Assembly (NCBI RefSeq): GCF_004924335.1
Contig: NZ_CP024633.1
Span: forward strand, 2,666,001-2,730,000
Direction: 5' to 3'
DNA length: 64,000 bases
From: Mycobacteroides salmoniphilum
Lineage (GTDB): Bacteria; Actinomycetota; Actinomycetes; Mycobacteriales; Mycobacteriaceae
In this document: positions 24,569 through 33,153 of the stretch, in pieces
How the letters are laid out: each line of letters begins with the position of its first letter
Numbering within the stretch: the first letter of the stretch is position 1
Notes under the pieces: model-generated
The model's database searches: none
What the model was told of the DNA's origin: nothing
What the model saw: the letters and a program-made list of their open reading frames with translations, nothing else
Position numbers and translations under genes: made by a program

Positions 24569-25785
24569 CCAGCGCGGTACCCGGCTTCATCTCTTGGCCA
24601 GTCTTCGCCTGTTTCGTGTTGGTGCTGGCTTTTCGACGGCGTTGGCTGGGCACCGGGCTCGCCGCCCGCCACCGCAATCGTGCACTGACTTACCTTGCCG
24701 CCACTCACCTGGCCAGCGAACCGCAGGTACAGCACCTGCTCGCCACCACTATCCCAAGCACTGCCGGCACCGCGTCCCAAATCCCTCTGGCACTGCTGCT
24801 ACTCACGTGCCCTGAGGTCATCGGCATTATCGCGATGACCGATGGCATCGATCCCGCCGCCTTGGTCCGCGGTTATCGCCATTACCGCACCGCGACCGTC
24901 GTCACCATTGCTGTCCTGTACTTCGTGGCCGTCGGCCCCCGCAGGCAGGATCAACCCATCGCCCTGGCCAGCGACAACTCTGAAGTACTGGCCGCCGCCA
25001 TCTGGTCAATCCTGTCGGTCACCGCTGCCACAGTGATCCTGTGGCAGCTCACCAAGAACCTGCGCCAGACACGCACAACCACCGCACAACGCCTCATCGC
25101 CGTCGAACTGGGCGCAATCGCCGCTTTGATCTGCTTACCCGGCTTGAGCATCTTCACCCTGGCCCTACTGGAACGCCTGGACCTGGCCTACACCTTGCCG
25201 GTGCGCCAAGCCATCTACTCCTACGCCAGCTTCGGTGCCCTCCTAGCCGCCCTGCCCCTAGCGCTGGGGCCCTGCTTCGTCGCCGCCCAAGCCCTTCTGC
25301 ACCGCGACGCTAACGGTCGCACCTGGCGCAAGCTCGAGCCCCTCTGGACCGACCTCACCACCGCCTACCCAGACACCGTCCTCAACCCGCCCCCACAACG
25401 ATTCCAACCCGTCACCGACTTTCAACTACACCGCATCATCATCGAAATCCGCGACGCCCTATTACAACTGGCCCCGTACATCACCGCACTCACTGACACC
25501 GACCGACAACAACTCGACCACACCTGCAGACCAACCGCCGATGACGAACAGAGCGCACAACACGCGCTACAGATAGCCAAAGCAATCGGCCGCACGACTA
25601 CCGCCAACCCCTCACCTGCCGGCATTACACCCCTACCCACTGCCACCAGCCGCGAAGACGAACTCACCCAACTCATCGACCTCACCACCTGGTGGTATGC
25701 GGCCAAAATAATTGCGAGACAAGAAGCTTTCAAGATGACGGCGACACCACAGCGATCGCAGGACCGGTCGATATCCAATTTGTGA
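24565..25785 (+). CDS. MAB_1171c-like multi-helix membrane protein
   Basis: 406 residues. The first 240 contain about seven membrane helices (ISWPVFACFVLVLAF, VVTIAVLYFVAVG, LIAVELGAIAALICLPGLSI, SYASFGALLAALPLALGP). The C-terminal part is cytoplasmic with RTWRKLEPLWTDLTTAYPD and LHRIIIEIRDALLQL, segments conserved in the MAB_1171c family of putative transporters. Such proteins commonly follow XRE and ImmA/IrrE genes in actinobacteria, so it may sense or transmit the inducing signal. Confidence 0.85.
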   Translation: MTSAVPGFISWPVFACFVLVLAFRRRWLGTGLAARHRNRALTYLAATHLASEPQVQHLLATTIPSTAGTASQIPLALLLLTCPEVIGIIAMTDGIDPAALVRGYRHYRTATVVTIAVLYFVAVGPRRQDQPIALASDNSEVLAAAIWSILSVTAATVILWQLTKNLRQTRTTTAQRLIAVELGAIAALICLPGLSIFTLALLERLDLAYTLPVRQAIYSYASFGALLAALPLALGPCFVAAQALLHRDANGRTWRKLEPLWTDLTTAYPDTVLNPPPQRFQPVTDFQLHRIIIEIRDALLQLAPYITALTDTDRQQLDHTCRPTADDEQSAQHALQIAKAIGRTTTANPSPAGITPLPTATSREDELTQLIDLTTWWYAAKIIARQEAFKMTATPQRSQDRSISNL

Positions 25786-25793
25786 GGGCTCCG

Positions 25794-25976
25794 ATGTTTG
25801 TTATCGAAGACGACGAGCATGCTAAAGAACTCGGCAGGTACCGGCACAGGGCGGACGCAATCACGGAGCTGCGGCGCCTAGCCCAGTTGCCGTGGGATGT
25901 ATCGCTACACTTTCAATGCGTGTTTACACAACGCCGTGGCGCGTCACTTGTAAAATCGCATCGCTTGATTCATTAA
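25794..25976 (+). CDS. Small hypothetical protein, perhaps truncated
   Basis: 60 residues from MFVIEDDEHAKELGRYRHRA then DAITELRRLAQLPWD. The DA..ELRRLA..PWD pattern recurs in many small actinobacterial proteins of about 70 residues. After PWD the sequence loses that character and overlaps the end of the convergent HExxH gene, so the tail may have been replaced. It follows the membrane gene by 8 bases. Confidence 0.45.
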   Translation: MFVIEDDEHAKELGRYRHRADAITELRRLAQLPWDVSLHFQCVFTQRRGASLVKSHRLIH

Positions 25977-27459
25977 TCATATTCCTGGCCATGGCATCCG
26001 CCGAAGGATGCGGCAACGTGTAGCCGCCGTCATTTGATAGCCGGATCAGGATGCCGTGAACAGCGTTTCGTGTTGCCGCAAAGCGCGACATCGGGTCAGG
26101 CAATGCACCGGCAGCCTGTAGTTGAGCCATATCGACTGTCGGCAGGTAGCTCGCCAGGGTGTGAGTCTTGTCGGACTCAATGCGGGCGAGATTACCTGCC
26201 AGAGCCGATATCTCGGCCGCACCGGCCATCTCACCTAGCGCTCGGTTCTCTCGCTGGTATCGAGTAAGCAGAAACGGAAAGGTTCGATCCCCTGGCGGCG
26301 GGCTGACATCGAGTGCCGACAGCACCGCCAATAGCCAGTGAGCCAACCGGATCCCTGCAGCACCCAAATTGGGTTCGCACTCAGTGACAAGCTGGTGGCC
26401 AAGGTAATAGGCGCGGTCCAGAGCTGTTCTCGAATCTGTCCGCGGATTCAGATCCAGATTCGGACCGTACGTGGACACGTAGCGACCTTCGAGTCGATCC
26501 GCCGCCAAGCTGAGTAAGCCCAAATGGGTGTAGACGTGGAATGCTGCGAAAACCCTGTGCGTGTCCCATTGATTCTGTGTGCCACTTGCCCCCGCCATGT
26601 TCCACGGAGCGGTCACGCGTAGTAACGCTCGGCCAGACAGATCAGCCTCACCGGGCAGTTCTGCCAGAACCGAATGCGCATGTCGGAAATCATAAAATTT
26701 GTGATGTAGCGCTTCGTGTAAAAGATATTCTGCTGTGCGCCAAGGATTCCCGAAGGCAGACTCCCCGATATAGAACGTACCAGGGATGAGGACGGTGGAG
26801 CCTGAGGACATGCTCTTGCCCGAATCAGCTGGGCCGACTACTGCGATCTGGGTTGCGTGTTGCAGCGCCGAATACGCCAGATTCGGAGTGAGTGCCTCCA
26901 ATAGCTCAAAGCCCTGTTGAAGCTGGCGGACTTGTTCGCATGTCGGTTCGCGCAAGTCGCTGTTTCGAAAGTAGAACCGAGAGGCCGCCCTAAACACTCG
27001 CGTACACGGATCTTGTCTACGCTCCTCGCGCCAGATCCGCGTCGGCACCTTTCCCGATAGCCCAAGTGTGCGACCCTCGGCGATAGCACTGGGCGGCCCG
27101 TGCTCGCCGCTTCGTAACTGTTCAGCGCATTGCTCGAACACCGCCGCCCTATCCCGGCCGCAGGTCGGCCCAACCTCGTCAACACCGCTGGTTCTAGCGT
27201 AAAACTCATCGAGGACCGCGATACGCACACTTGTGTCCTGCAGGTACGCGCGCGCTGTTGCCTGATCGACCGTCTGAAGCTGCTCGTAGAAACCCCTTGC
27301 CGGCGCGGACGTCTCTGCAAGTCTCCCTAAACGCCGATCGATGACGGCGTACATGCTCGTCAGGATGTACTCGCTGGCCCCGAACGGAAAATGATCGGCA
27401 ACAAGACGATCAATCTCTTCATCCGAAACTACGGACCGTACGACATCTACAACGCTCAT
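25924..27459 (-). CDS. HExxH protein of the alpha-ketoglutarate peptide beta-hydroxylase type
   Basis: 511 residues. The core is STVLIPGTFYIGES, then WRTAEYLLHEALHHKFYDFR with HEALH at residues 248-252. This resembles the HExxH domain found in actinobacterial RiPP clusters (Fxs-type), where related proteins are alpha-ketoglutarate/iron peptide beta-hydroxylases. N- and C-terminal helical regions flank it. It is preceded, 29 bases away, by two tiny genes whose products share a conserved His-rich C-terminus, the likely substrates. No signal peptide is visible. The hydroxylase activity is family-based inference. Confidence 0.75.
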   Translation of the reverse strand: MSVVDVVRSVVSDEEIDRLVADHFPFGASEYILTSMYAVIDRRLGRLAETSAPARGFYEQLQTVDQATARAYLQDTSVRIAVLDEFYARTSGVDEVGPTCGRDRAAVFEQCAEQLRSGEHGPPSAIAEGRTLGLSGKVPTRIWREERRQDPCTRVFRAASRFYFRNSDLREPTCEQVRQLQQGFELLEALTPNLAYSALQHATQIAVVGPADSGKSMSSGSTVLIPGTFYIGESAFGNPWRTAEYLLHEALHHKFYDFRHAHSVLAELPGEADLSGRALLRVTAPWNMAGASGTQNQWDTHRVFAAFHVYTHLGLLSLAADRLEGRYVSTYGPNLDLNPRTDSRTALDRAYYLGHQLVTECEPNLGAAGIRLAHWLLAVLSALDVSPPPGDRTFPFLLTRYQRENRALGEMAGAAEISALAGNLARIESDKTHTLASYLPTVDMAQLQAAGALPDPMSRFAATRNAVHGILIRLSNDGGYTLPHPSADAMARNMINESSDAILQVTRHGVV

Positions 27460-27488
27460 GTACGCGCGTCCCCGTCTGCTGGCTGGCT

Positions 27489-27692
27489 TTAGTGCTGGTG
27501 AATATGGTTGCCGGAGGCTGGATCATCGAGATCCACATGCCCTTGAGTCACCCGCGAAATCGGTGCATCTTCGTCGTGAAACTCCTCAACTTCGCCGGTC
27601 GGCAGATCAGACAAGGGGTCGTGCCGTAGGCGATGCGGCTCCTGTCTAATCGGTGGCGGCCATTTGTCCTGCCAATCTGGACCATTCGCCAT
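27489..27692 (-). CDS. Candidate RiPP precursor peptide 2
   Basis: 67 residues. The leader-like N-terminus is MANGPDWQDKWPPPIRQEPH, and the C-terminus reads GHVDLDDPASGNHIHQH before the stop. The last 17 residues align without gaps with the end of the next upstream peptide (VID-V-DDP-x-x-GNH-x-H-x-H) while the leaders differ. That pattern, variable leader and conserved end beside a peptide-modifying enzyme, is expected of ribosomally made, post-translationally modified peptides. It starts 2 bases after the stop of peptide 1. Confidence 0.65.
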   Translation of the reverse strand: MANGPDWQDKWPPPIRQEPHRLRHDPLSDLPTGEVEEFHDEDAPISRVTQGHVDLDDPASGNHIHQH

Positions 27693-27694
27693 CG

Positions 27695-27841
27695 CTAGTG
27701 CGAGTGGACGTGGTTGCCGGTGCCCGGATCATCGACATCGATGACACCGGGACCGCCGCGGCCACGAGCCTGAACTTCCGATTCCTTCAGTGCCGCAGCA
27801 TCTTCGGGGCTCAGATCCTCTGTGGATTTCTTGTCTGTCAT
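27695..27841 (-). CDS. Candidate RiPP precursor peptide 1
   Basis: 48 residues. It begins MTDKKSTEDLSPEDAAALKE, an acidic helical leader, and ends GVIDVDDPGTGNHVHSH. GAGAGGT lies 7 bases before the ATG. The C-terminal 17 residues are shared with peptide 2. The gene is first in the operon, about 60 bases from a promoter that matches the porin-toxin promoter. Too short for routine gene finding. Confidence 0.65.
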   Translation of the reverse strand: MTDKKSTEDLSPEDAAALKESEVQARGRGGPGVIDVDDPGTGNHVHSH

Positions 27842-27909
27842 GGCAGTACCTCTCGTGTTGGGTGACGCGCTGCGGTTTCTTTTGGCCCGTCGGCAAAGCC
27901 GACACCGAA

Positions 27910-27958
27910 GATATATCAGTCAATGATTATCTCTGCAAGATTTACCAGAAAAATTCTG
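27910..27958 (-). promoter_or_regulatory. Promoter and operator of the peptide operon
   Basis: On the minus strand TTGCAG (27933-27938), a 17-base spacer containing ATCATTGACTG, then TATATC (27910-27915), with GTAAAT just upstream of the -35. Spacing and conserved blocks coincide with the element at 23489-23537. Confidence 0.65.
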
Positions 27959-28080
27959 GGAGTTTGAGTTGACCGGAGGTGAGACGGCCCTGCTGGAATC
28001 AAGCCGGCCATCCAGGACCTCGTAGACACTGAAAACACCCCGTTGACGGTGCCCTTTGCGGCACAGTCAACACTGGTGTC

Positions 28081-28777
28081 GTGAGTTCCGTAGTCAGACG
28101 TACGCTCGGCCAGGATCACCGCCTGCCCGGCTGGCCCGAAGTGAGTGTGGCCGTCCTGGCCGCCGTAGTGCTCTACATGGTCGGTGCGGTGGCTGCTCTC
28201 CGGCTCCCACCTGGCTGTCCAATCTCGCCCGGCCAGGCCAACTTCCTCGTTTCGGGTCTTGCCCCGTTGGGGGCCTTCGCTCTGGCAGCACTTGTCCGGT
28301 TCCGAGATGTGCGCCCTTTCGGGGTGCGGCGCGTGCACGTCGGTTGGTTGGTCGTGGCCATGGGAGTCGGCTTGGCATGCTTCGTGTTGAGCTGGCCGGT
28401 CTCGGCGCTGTTCGATCCGTTCTTTCCCGGCTCGGAAAGTGTCCAGCAAGGTTATCGGGACGCGGCCAGCGCTGGCTTGTCCTCACTCGTGGTGACCGTT
28501 GCGCTCGGCGGGCTGCTCACGCCCCTGGGTGAAGAGGCGCTGTTTCGCGGCGTCTTGGCAGTTCCTCTCACGTTGGGGCATTTGGATCGGTCTGTTGGTC
28601 AGCGCAGCCGTCTTCGCGCTCGCTCATGGCATTAACGCTGTCATGCCACTGGCATTCGTCATCGGGCTCAGCACCGGACTGCTGCTACAGCTTTCCGGCT
28701 CTATCTGGCCAGGAGTGCTGGTCCATGCCGTCTACAACAGTTTGGGTATCTTTTACCACGCCGTCGCCGGCGGCTGA
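28081..28777 (+). pseudogene. CPBP intramembrane protease, frameshifted
   Basis: The first frame gives about 160 residues including APLGAFALAALVRFRDVRPF and PLGEEALFRGVLA. The reading then continues one frame over as FLSRWGIWIGLLVSAAVFAL, AHGINAVMPLAF and VLVHAVYNSLGIFYH. The switch is near 28561. All three CPBP motifs exist, so one indel inactivates an otherwise complete gene of about 230 codons. It is a close paralog of the chromosomal gene at 18727-19236. A protease beside candidate peptide precursors could once have removed leaders (speculative). Confidence 0.8.
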
Positions 28778-29030
28778 CTCGAATCAGCATCCCAGGCAAC
28801 TTGCTAACCAAAAACCATATCCCAGAGTCCTTTTGGCCGAGATTGACTCGGAGCCGCCGTCCCGCCAGCTTTCGCGTGAGAGCAACCCCGGCGCGCCGTA
28901 GCCATCAACCGGGGTCAGACGAGTCGTGGGGCCTAAGCCGCAGAACCCGTACCTTGCTCGTTGGTGATTCTGCCACTTGAGGCGAATTAGCATCTGACGG
29001 CGCACCCTTGCCCGTCACCCCTCTGCGGCA

Positions 29031-29267
29031 CTAGAGCTTGTAGCGCAGGTACATCATCGCCAGGAAGAGGAGCACGAACACGCCAAGTCCCAATCCGGCA
29101 GGCACGCTTTTGAGCGCCAATGAGATGCATATGACCACGACCGCAGGAGCGACCACCCAATAGAGCCACTTCTGGACAGTACTTTCGCGCGGCTCCGCGA
29201 ATAGGGATATGCCTCCGCTCACCACGGCCATCAAGGCGATGTAAAAGTCCGGTTCCGGGGCCCTCAT
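29031..29267 (-). CDS. Small membrane protein
   Basis: 78 residues with hydrophobic helices at IALMAVVSGGISLF, WVVAPAVVVICISLAL and LGLGVFVLLFLAMMYL, ending in YKL. No family is recognised. It sits at the start of a region rich in small membrane genes that are duplicated within the island, where immunity functions are likely. About 250 bases to its left hold no supported gene. Confidence 0.55.
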   Translation of the reverse strand: MRAPEPDFYIALMAVVSGGISLFAEPRESTVQKWLYWVVAPAVVVICISLALKSVPAGLGLGVFVLLFLAMMYLRYKL

Positions 29268-29317
29268 CGCTCACCACCATATGTGAAACCACACGCGGAT
29301 CCCATCATGTCAATAAT

Positions 29318-30196
29318 TTGCTGTACAGCTATACTCGCTCTGTGCGCCTATGTTTAATACTTGCTCCATGGTGGGTGCAAGCCCCGGTACACGCCGTACT
29401 TTTCTTCGTTCTGTGGGCGTTGTATGGCGCGGCGACCGATTCACGGCCTGATTGGCTGCAAGTTGCCATCACCGCTCTCTTGTTCGGTCTGATCATGGGA
29501 CCGGTATCAGCGCGACGGAATCGCCGCGTCCTCGCGCCAGTGATGTCTGGTGTGACACCGCGCGACTACCGGCACGTATCCAAGGCGCTGCGGATCGGGC
29601 CACCGCCAAGCGATCCGGTCATGTTGCACGCCGCTGCCCGTCTAGCGCGTATGCGCGCCGCCCAAGGCATGCGAGAGCGCACAACCTCGATAATCCTCAT
29701 GGCTGCATGTGTCGTTGTCATGATTGCCCCGGGCGAAGGACATACGTTCCACGCCGCTGGATACGTGATGGCAGTGTTGTTTGGGGTCCTCGGCGCCCAC
29801 AGCTGGTTCAATCCGCTTCTACTCCAAGCACGTTCGACAATACTGGCAGACGCTGCACTACAAAACATCTCATCGATGGGCCTCAGCGGCACCGTGCAGC
29901 ATGCCGACTCTGTTCGCCAGGACCCGGAGTCATATCCGCTGGAAAATCATCCCTCGCAACGAGATGAGCAGGTTCTCCACGTCCCGGGTTCTGACCGTGG
30001 GCTGTTTTCGTTTCGCGGCAGGATGGCGTGCGCGATCCTTGTGCTCGTCATTGGCGGCTTCGGGCTTTGAGCCTACCTTCACTACCGCGATCCGGAAATG
30101 TTCTGGCTTTCCCTGTTCCCACTGACGCTGGCGTCTATCGGCATCTGGGATGCAGTTAAATACAAGCGCGCCTTGCCCTTCCGCGACGAGCAGTAG
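29318..30196 (+). pseudogene. Membrane protein (paralog of 32467-33153) with in-frame stop
   Basis: The frame gives 250 residues to a TGA at 30068-30070, and then continues open in the same frame for 41 more codons (AYLHYRDPEMFWLSLFPLTL, then SIGIWDAVKYKRALPF) to a TAG at 30196. The part after TGA looks like real membrane protein, so TGA probably replaced TGG. Shared with the paralog are LAPWW-x-Q, a DYRHVSKAL-type helix, P-x-DPV and AAARLA. The start is TTG 29318 or GTG 29342, as in the paralog. The protein may be shortened rather than lost. Confidence 0.6.
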
Positions 30197-30345
30197 CGAA
30201 TCATCACCGACCCGGCAGGTCGATTGCCTGATCAACGCCGCGCGGGGATTCCGACGAATCTGTGCGACAGATCGTCGATTGACGAGGCAGCGGCACAGGC
30301 GATTTCGATAGTCAAAGGTGCTAGGCAGCATAGTTGTGCCGAGAC

Positions 30346-30708
30346 TCAGCGGCGCAGGGTCTGCAAGCCGTACTCCACGGCCACATCGATGGCCATGAAC
30401 CATGTGAGGGAACATAGGCCGGCCAGCACGGCGTGCCAGTAGCAGAGCCTTTCATTGAAACGAACCATGCGGGCTGCCGCCACGATCGCGAGTATCACGC
30501 TGATACCCAAAGTGATCCAAAATGCCCAGTAGATGCCTTCGGACCAGAAGAACGGAAACAGCACCACTGTCAACACGAGGCACAGCAGCATGCCCAGTCC
30601 GATGCCAGCTGCGAACGCCATGACGGCAAGGACTGCGGTTCGAGCCCTCAAGAAGTCCAGCTCCCAGAAGGCTTGACGATGGCCCGGGCGCGCGATAAAG
30701 GGGTGCAC
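30346..30708 (-). CDS. Membrane protein with several helices
   Basis: About 120 residues if the GTG at 30708 (VHPFIARPGHRQAFWELDFL) is used. Helices are AVLAVMAFAAGIGLGMLLCL, VLFPFFWSEGIYWAFWI, LGISVILAIVAA and WHAVLAGLCSLTWFMAIDVA. It starts 14 bases after the stop of the 344-residue membrane gene, so it is probably co-transcribed with it. No family is recognised. The 275 bases to its left contain only the tail of the preceding plus-strand gene. Confidence 0.6.
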   Translation of the reverse strand: MHPFIARPGHRQAFWELDFLRARTAVLAVMAFAAGIGLGMLLCLVLTVVLFPFFWSEGIYWAFWITLGISVILAIVAAARMVRFNERLCYWHAVLAGLCSLTWFMAIDVAVEYGLQTLRR

Positions 30709-30721
30709 GAGAATCTCATTC

Positions 30722-31756
30722 TCATGTGCCCCGACAGAAAGTAATGATGGCCAGTCTTTCTTCGAGCATTTCGCCGATGAGTTTCTGATACACCGCTTCC
30801 CGATTGGCAACCTCTGCAGCGCTCCTGGTCGGCGCCGCCGCGTGCGCGCTGCGCACCACGTTCGTCACCTGCACCGACAGATCCGCGATACGACGCACTC
30901 GTGGGGCCACATCTGGGGCCGTCATCTTGGCAGCGTCGCGCTGAAGTTGATCGGACCACCCTTCGTAGTCAGCAACGCTAGGGCCGCCCTGCACCACCAG
31001 TTGCCCATTAGTCAACTGATTTTGTTCCCGCACGGCAATCGTGACATTGAATGTTTTGTCGCAGTCCCGCTTCGGCCATTCGCGCTCATAGGTCACCGCG
31101 AACGCGATAGCGCACGCAACGAGACCTAGTGCAATCACCGCCAGCCACAGCCGATCTCGCTTCCCCAGGGATAGACCGCTGTCAGCGGTCTGCCCGGTTG
31201 CCGCAGCACGGAGTGCTGCAATATGGCGCTCCTGTCGGTGCCCTACGTACCACTCTGACAAGAAGTACGGCACCAGCAGGAAGGCCCACAAGGCCCATCC
31301 GGCAGCACTCACGGCGCTGCGCGTGATGTAAACCTGAAAGAGCACCATCCCGATCCACATCACCGGCAACGCCAGAGACGACGACGAGTTCTTGCGGACC
31401 TTGCTTAGTGTTTTGCCCAGATCGAGCGCGGCGTCCAGCACAACAGGATCAGTCGGGACCTGTCGGCGCCACAACGCCTTCACAACATCGGAGCGCCGCG
31501 AGCCGCTAACGCCCTTCAGCACGACCATGTAAGCGCGATGCGCCTTCTCCTGGTATCCGACCGAGATCGCCGCGGCTACCAAGCAAATCCCGATCATTGA
31601 CCCGGTCCATGCCGGGCTGAACTCCAACCCTGGGACGGTCAACAGCAGCGGACTCATCGCCAGCGTCATCAGGGCGGACGAGCAAACCCACCGCATCCAC
31701 CAAGGCCACCCGATCATTCGCATCTGCACAGCAAACAGTATTGCAGAGCTAACCAA
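30722..31756 (-). CDS. Membrane protein of the island-amplified family
   Basis: 344 residues if read from TTG 31756; MRMIGWPWWMRWVCSSALMT is an alternative start. Helices are at WVCSSALMTLAMSPLLL, MIGICLVAAAISVGY, LALPVMWIGMVLFQVYI and LWLAVIALGLVACAIAFAVT. The middle carries RRSDVVKALWRRQVPTDPVV, similar to the YRxxxKA...G..P.DP block of the genes at 29318 and 32467. The long C-terminal extracytoplasmic part is charged and helical. It directly follows a secreted-protein gene. A role in immunity or envelope protection is a guess from context. Confidence 0.65.
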   Translation of the reverse strand: MVSSAILFAVQMRMIGWPWWMRWVCSSALMTLAMSPLLLTVPGLEFSPAWTGSMIGICLVAAAISVGYQEKAHRAYMVVLKGVSGSRRSDVVKALWRRQVPTDPVVLDAALDLGKTLSKVRKNSSSSLALPVMWIGMVLFQVYITRSAVSAAGWALWAFLLVPYFLSEWYVGHRQERHIAALRAAATGQTADSGLSLGKRDRLWLAVIALGLVACAIAFAVTYEREWPKRDCDKTFNVTIAVREQNQLTNGQLVVQGGPSVADYEGWSDQLQRDAAKMTAPDVAPRVRRIADLSVQVTNVVRSAHAAAPTRSAAEVANREAVYQKLIGEMLEERLAIITFCRGT

Positions 31757-32392
31757 TCATTCTACGGACCCCTCGATGCGATACACGCAAGCTAGAACAC
31801 CCAGCTCGTAGGCGCCGCGACCACGAACCCCGTGGGTGACCGACGGGCCTGCGTCAGAGCTGATTTCGTGCGGCGCCTTGAGGACACAAACCAAGTCCGC
31901 TGACGGCGGCACCCCGCACACAAGAGACCGCGAAGGCAGGAAGCTCCAGAACACGATCTTGTGACCTGGGGCAAGCACGACTGGCACCGCGCCGCTGGTA
32001 TCACCGAAGAACTCTTCAGAGGTTTTGGCAACGAACTGTGCAGGTCCAAGGCCCTGGTCATACACCCCCTGTAGATCCACGATATGCGTGCCCGTGGGCT
32101 GTCCGGGCAGGTCGCCAGCGCATGCCACTTGGTGCGTCACCTTGACGGTCTGCTCCTTGCACAACAGCCCGGTCGCCGTGCTGAACCACAGGGTAGGTAC
32201 CGCGTTAAGGTCCGCGAGGCCGGGGGGCAGCGGCCCGCTGTCATCGATCAACGAGTCGATGTCTGGAACCAGCGGTGCCGCAGCGGCATCCGGGAGAGGA
32301 CTGATCAGCGCCAGTGAAACCACCACGACGCCAACTAATCCCATGGTGATCGCTCTGACAACCGATCGCACCTTCCTACCTGCACTACCCAT
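31757..32392 (-). CDS. Secreted or membrane-anchored protein of unknown function
   Basis: 211 residues from MGSAGRKVRSVVRAITMGLV. The N-terminus is a typical signal (VGVVVVSLALISPLP, cleavage near DAAAA-PL). The mature part has cysteines at LLCKEQ, QVACAG, SLVCGV, LVCVLK and LACVYR and the phrase KIVFWSFLPSRSLVCGVPPS. I do not recognise it. Its stop is directly adjacent to the following membrane gene, so the two probably function together. Confidence 0.7.
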   Translation of the reverse strand: MGSAGRKVRSVVRAITMGLVGVVVVSLALISPLPDAAAAPLVPDIDSLIDDSGPLPPGLADLNAVPTLWFSTATGLLCKEQTVKVTHQVACAGDLPGQPTGTHIVDLQGVYDQGLGPAQFVAKTSEEFFGDTSGAVPVVLAPGHKIVFWSFLPSRSLVCGVPPSADLVCVLKAPHEISSDAGPSVTHGVRGRGAYELGVLACVYRIEGSVE

Positions 32393-32466
32393 GCCGGCTC
32401 CTACCTCCCCTGCACCAGGTTCACGGTGTATCACCCATCCCCCGCCATCCTCTCACATCGTGAAAT

Positions 32467-33153
32467 TTGCTGTCGGCTTACACTGTGCTGGTGTGGATAA
32501 GACTTGCGCTTGCCCCGTGGTGGATACAGTGGCCCGTCTATGCAGCCCTGATCTTCACAGCGGCGGGTATCCCTGTGGCGGTCATCAACCGCGGCGAACA
32601 GGGGCAATGGCTCGGTTGGTGGATCGGTATCGCCGTCGTGGCGCTCGTCGTCGGGCTGGTGTGGGCTCTGGCCGCACGATCCCGGGCGCCGCAGCTGCGG
32701 CAGCTCCTCGACGGCCTGCCACCGGCCCAGTATCGACAGGCCGCCAAAGCCGTCCTGTCCGGCCCTATACCGATCGATCCGGCGATCCGGCGAGCGGCCG
32801 CACGCTTGGCGCAGAGAGCAGTTGAACGTCAGTTCCGCAGTATTTCGCCGGTGGTGTGCCAGCTCTTGATGTGGGCCATGGGCGTCAATGCTCTTTTCCA
32901 GGTGGGGTCCGCTGCGTTCGGGGCAACGATCAGCTTCATCACAGTCTTCAATGCTGCCGCCTTCTCGGGCATGGCAGTTTTTTGGTGGCTCTATCCCCCG
33001 CTACTGCAAGCTCGGGCTCAGCTACTGGCAGGTTTCGTGCACACACCGATCTTCGGCGGCGCGGCGCCGTCGGCGCAGGGTTCGTATGGTGCCCCGGATG
33101 CAGGCCGCTATCAGGACCAGGCCCAGGGCGCTTACTCCCCACCACAGGTATGA
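32467..33153 (+). CDS. Membrane protein of the island-amplified family
   Basis: 228 residues from TTG 32467, or GTG 32491 giving VWIRLALAPWWIQWPVYAAL. Helices follow at AALIFTAAGIPVAVI and GIAVVALVVGLVWALAA. The cytoplasmic block QYRQAAKAVLSGPIPIDPAI and RRAAARLAQ matches the gene at 29318, and WWLYPPLLQARAQLLAG matches its SWFNPLLLQARSTILAD. The two genes also share upstream sequence around the start (ATTTGCTGT). No function is known. Confidence 0.65.
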   Translation: MLSAYTVLVWIRLALAPWWIQWPVYAALIFTAAGIPVAVINRGEQGQWLGWWIGIAVVALVVGLVWALAARSRAPQLRQLLDGLPPAQYRQAAKAVLSGPIPIDPAIRRAAARLAQRAVERQFRSISPVVCQLLMWAMGVNALFQVGSAAFGATISFITVFNAAAFSGMAVFWWLYPPLLQARAQLLAGFVHTPIFGGAAPSAQGSYGAPDAGRYQDQAQGAYSPPQV

